From positions 1-6,158 of the forward strand of contig CALGGQ010000330.1 of assembly GCA_937915775.1 (NCBI GenBank): 6,158 bases of DNA. Direction: 5' to 3'. The notes beneath the pieces were generated by a model. It was not told the DNA's origin. It searched no databases and saw only the letters and a list, made by a program, of their open reading frames with translations. Numbering within the stretch: the first letter of the stretch is position 1; each line of letters opens with the position of its first letter. Made by a program: the position numbers and the translations under genes. Below, piece by piece: positions 5,462 to 6,158 of the stretch. This DNA comes from an uncultured Clostridia bacterium. GTDB taxonomy: Bacteria > Bacillota > Clostridia > Oscillospirales > Acutalibacteraceae.

Positions 5462-6158
5462 ATGAAACAACAGTTATGTTCACGCTGCGGCAAGCGGCCT
5501 GCCGTGGTATTTATTCAGAAAATGGAAGGCGACGAGGTAAAGCCCGAGGGGCTTTGTATTCAGTGCGCCCGAGAACTGAACGTCGGTCCCATCAATCAGA
5601 TGATTGAAAAGCTCGGTATCAGCGACGAGGAAATCGAAGCGGCAACCGAACAGATGGCGCAGTTCATGGAAAATATGGACGATTTTAACTTTGGCGACCT
5701 TGGCGAGATGTTTAATGCCGAGAATGCCGACGGCGCGCAGACGATGCCTTTTGCCAATTTGTTCGGCAACGCGGGCGATGCAACCGGCGCAGATAATAAG
5801 GATGCCAAAAAGCGCAAAAACAAAAAGCGCGGGCAGAAAAACACAGAGGACACCCGTAAAGTGCTTAATACTTACTGTAATAATTTGACCGCCAGAGCAA
5901 AGGCAGGTAAGCTCGATGCCATCATTGGCAGAGACCAGGAGATTTACCGTGCCATTCAGATTTTGTGCAGAAGAACTAAGAACAATCCCTGCCTGATCGG
6001 TGAGCCCGGTGTCGGTAAAACGGCGATTGCAGAGGGGCTTGCACTCCGGATTGCAGCAGGGGAGGTACCGGCGCGCCTTGCAGACAAGGAAATCTTCCTG
6101 CTTGACCTGACGGCGCTGGTTGCCGGTACGCAGTTCCGCGGTCAGTTTGAAGGCAGAA
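5462..6158 (+). CDS. Clp/HSP100 AAA+ ATPase with N-terminal McsA-like zinc finger (3' truncated by window)
   Basis: An open frame of 232 codons runs off the window end; a full ClpC-type protein would be roughly 700-850 residues. Residues 1-40 form a Cys4 zinc finger, CSRCGKRPAVVF...LCIQCARE, with C6, C9, C32 and C35, much like the N-terminus of McsA. Residues 41-90 are acidic and helical, 91-112 rich in Gly, Ala and Asn, and 113-126 strongly basic (KKRKNKKRGQK). The first AAA+ module starts near 130: LDAIIGRDQEI (151-161), CRRTKNNPCLIG, Walker A GEPGVGKT (180-187), and the pore-loop region AGTQFRGQFEGR, where F225 takes the place of the usual Tyr. This is a Clp unfoldase that would thread substrates, probably into ClpP. 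The double-repeat Clp N domain normally preceding AAA-1 in ClpC/ClpA/ClpB is absent. It begins 9 bases after pgsA, so it is likely co-transcribed. Whether a second AAA+ module and a ClpP-binding loop exist cannot be seen. ClpC-like is the best label; ClpE, which also has an N-terminal zinc finger, is the main alternative. Confidence 0.9.
   Translation, partial: MKQQLCSRCGKRPAVVFIQKMEGDEVKPEGLCIQCARELNVGPINQMIEKLGISDEEIEAATEQMAQFMENMDDFNFGDLGEMFNAENADGAQTMPFANLFGNAGDATGADNKDAKKRKNKKRGQKNTEDTRKVLNTYCNNLTARAKAGKLDAIIGRDQEIYRAIQILCRRTKNNPCLIGEPGVGKTAIAEGLALRIAAGEVPARLADKEIFLLDLTALVAGTQFRGQFEGR

Noticed and set aside
5604..5888. Two overlapping open frames (+ frame 5604-5888 and minus strand 5596-5853) at the right end
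   Set aside because: Both are shadows of the truncated Clp ATPase frame that starts at 5462 and carries the zinc finger and Walker A.

Overview
The window carries eight genes, all on the + strand, packed head to tail with no intergenic gap longer than about 32 bases. It reads as a housekeeping stretch of a Gram-positive anaerobe of the Clostridia. I favour the Oscillospirales/Ruminococcaceae, because the ECF transporter genes lead into truA in the classic Firmicutes order, followed by a DUF5711-like protein, a CvpA-like protein, PgsA and a zinc-finger Clp ATPase. The lineage is an inference from gene content and order, not from any search.

Left part (1-2068): the energy-coupling module of an ECF vitamin/metal transporter. 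It holds the 3' end of ecfA1, complete ecfA2 (TTG start) and complete ecfT. Two different ABC ATPases and one T protein make a module shared by many substrate-binding S proteins. No S component is present, so the substrate cannot be named. truA (tRNA pseudouridine synthase, 2065-2841) follows through an ATGA overlap.

Right part (2828-6158): a single-pass membrane protein with a large, probably extracytoplasmic domain (DUF5711-like), a CvpA-family multi-pass protein, the phospholipid enzyme PgsA, and the 5' end of a Clp/HSP100 ATPase. That ATPase starts with a McsA-like Cys4 zinc finger instead of the usual Clp N domain. It runs off the window end, so its C-terminal part is not seen.

Two things stand out. 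First, base composition changes within truA: the ecf genes are GC-rich, with mostly G/C third positions, while everything after about 2400 is near 40-50% GC. That points to a recombination or transfer boundary, or to an assembly join. Second, the Clp ATPase has a zinc finger fused where the N domain should be. I saw no RNA genes, mobile elements, CRISPR, convincing terminators or promoters. The window is otherwise ordinary, and I do not claim a new system.
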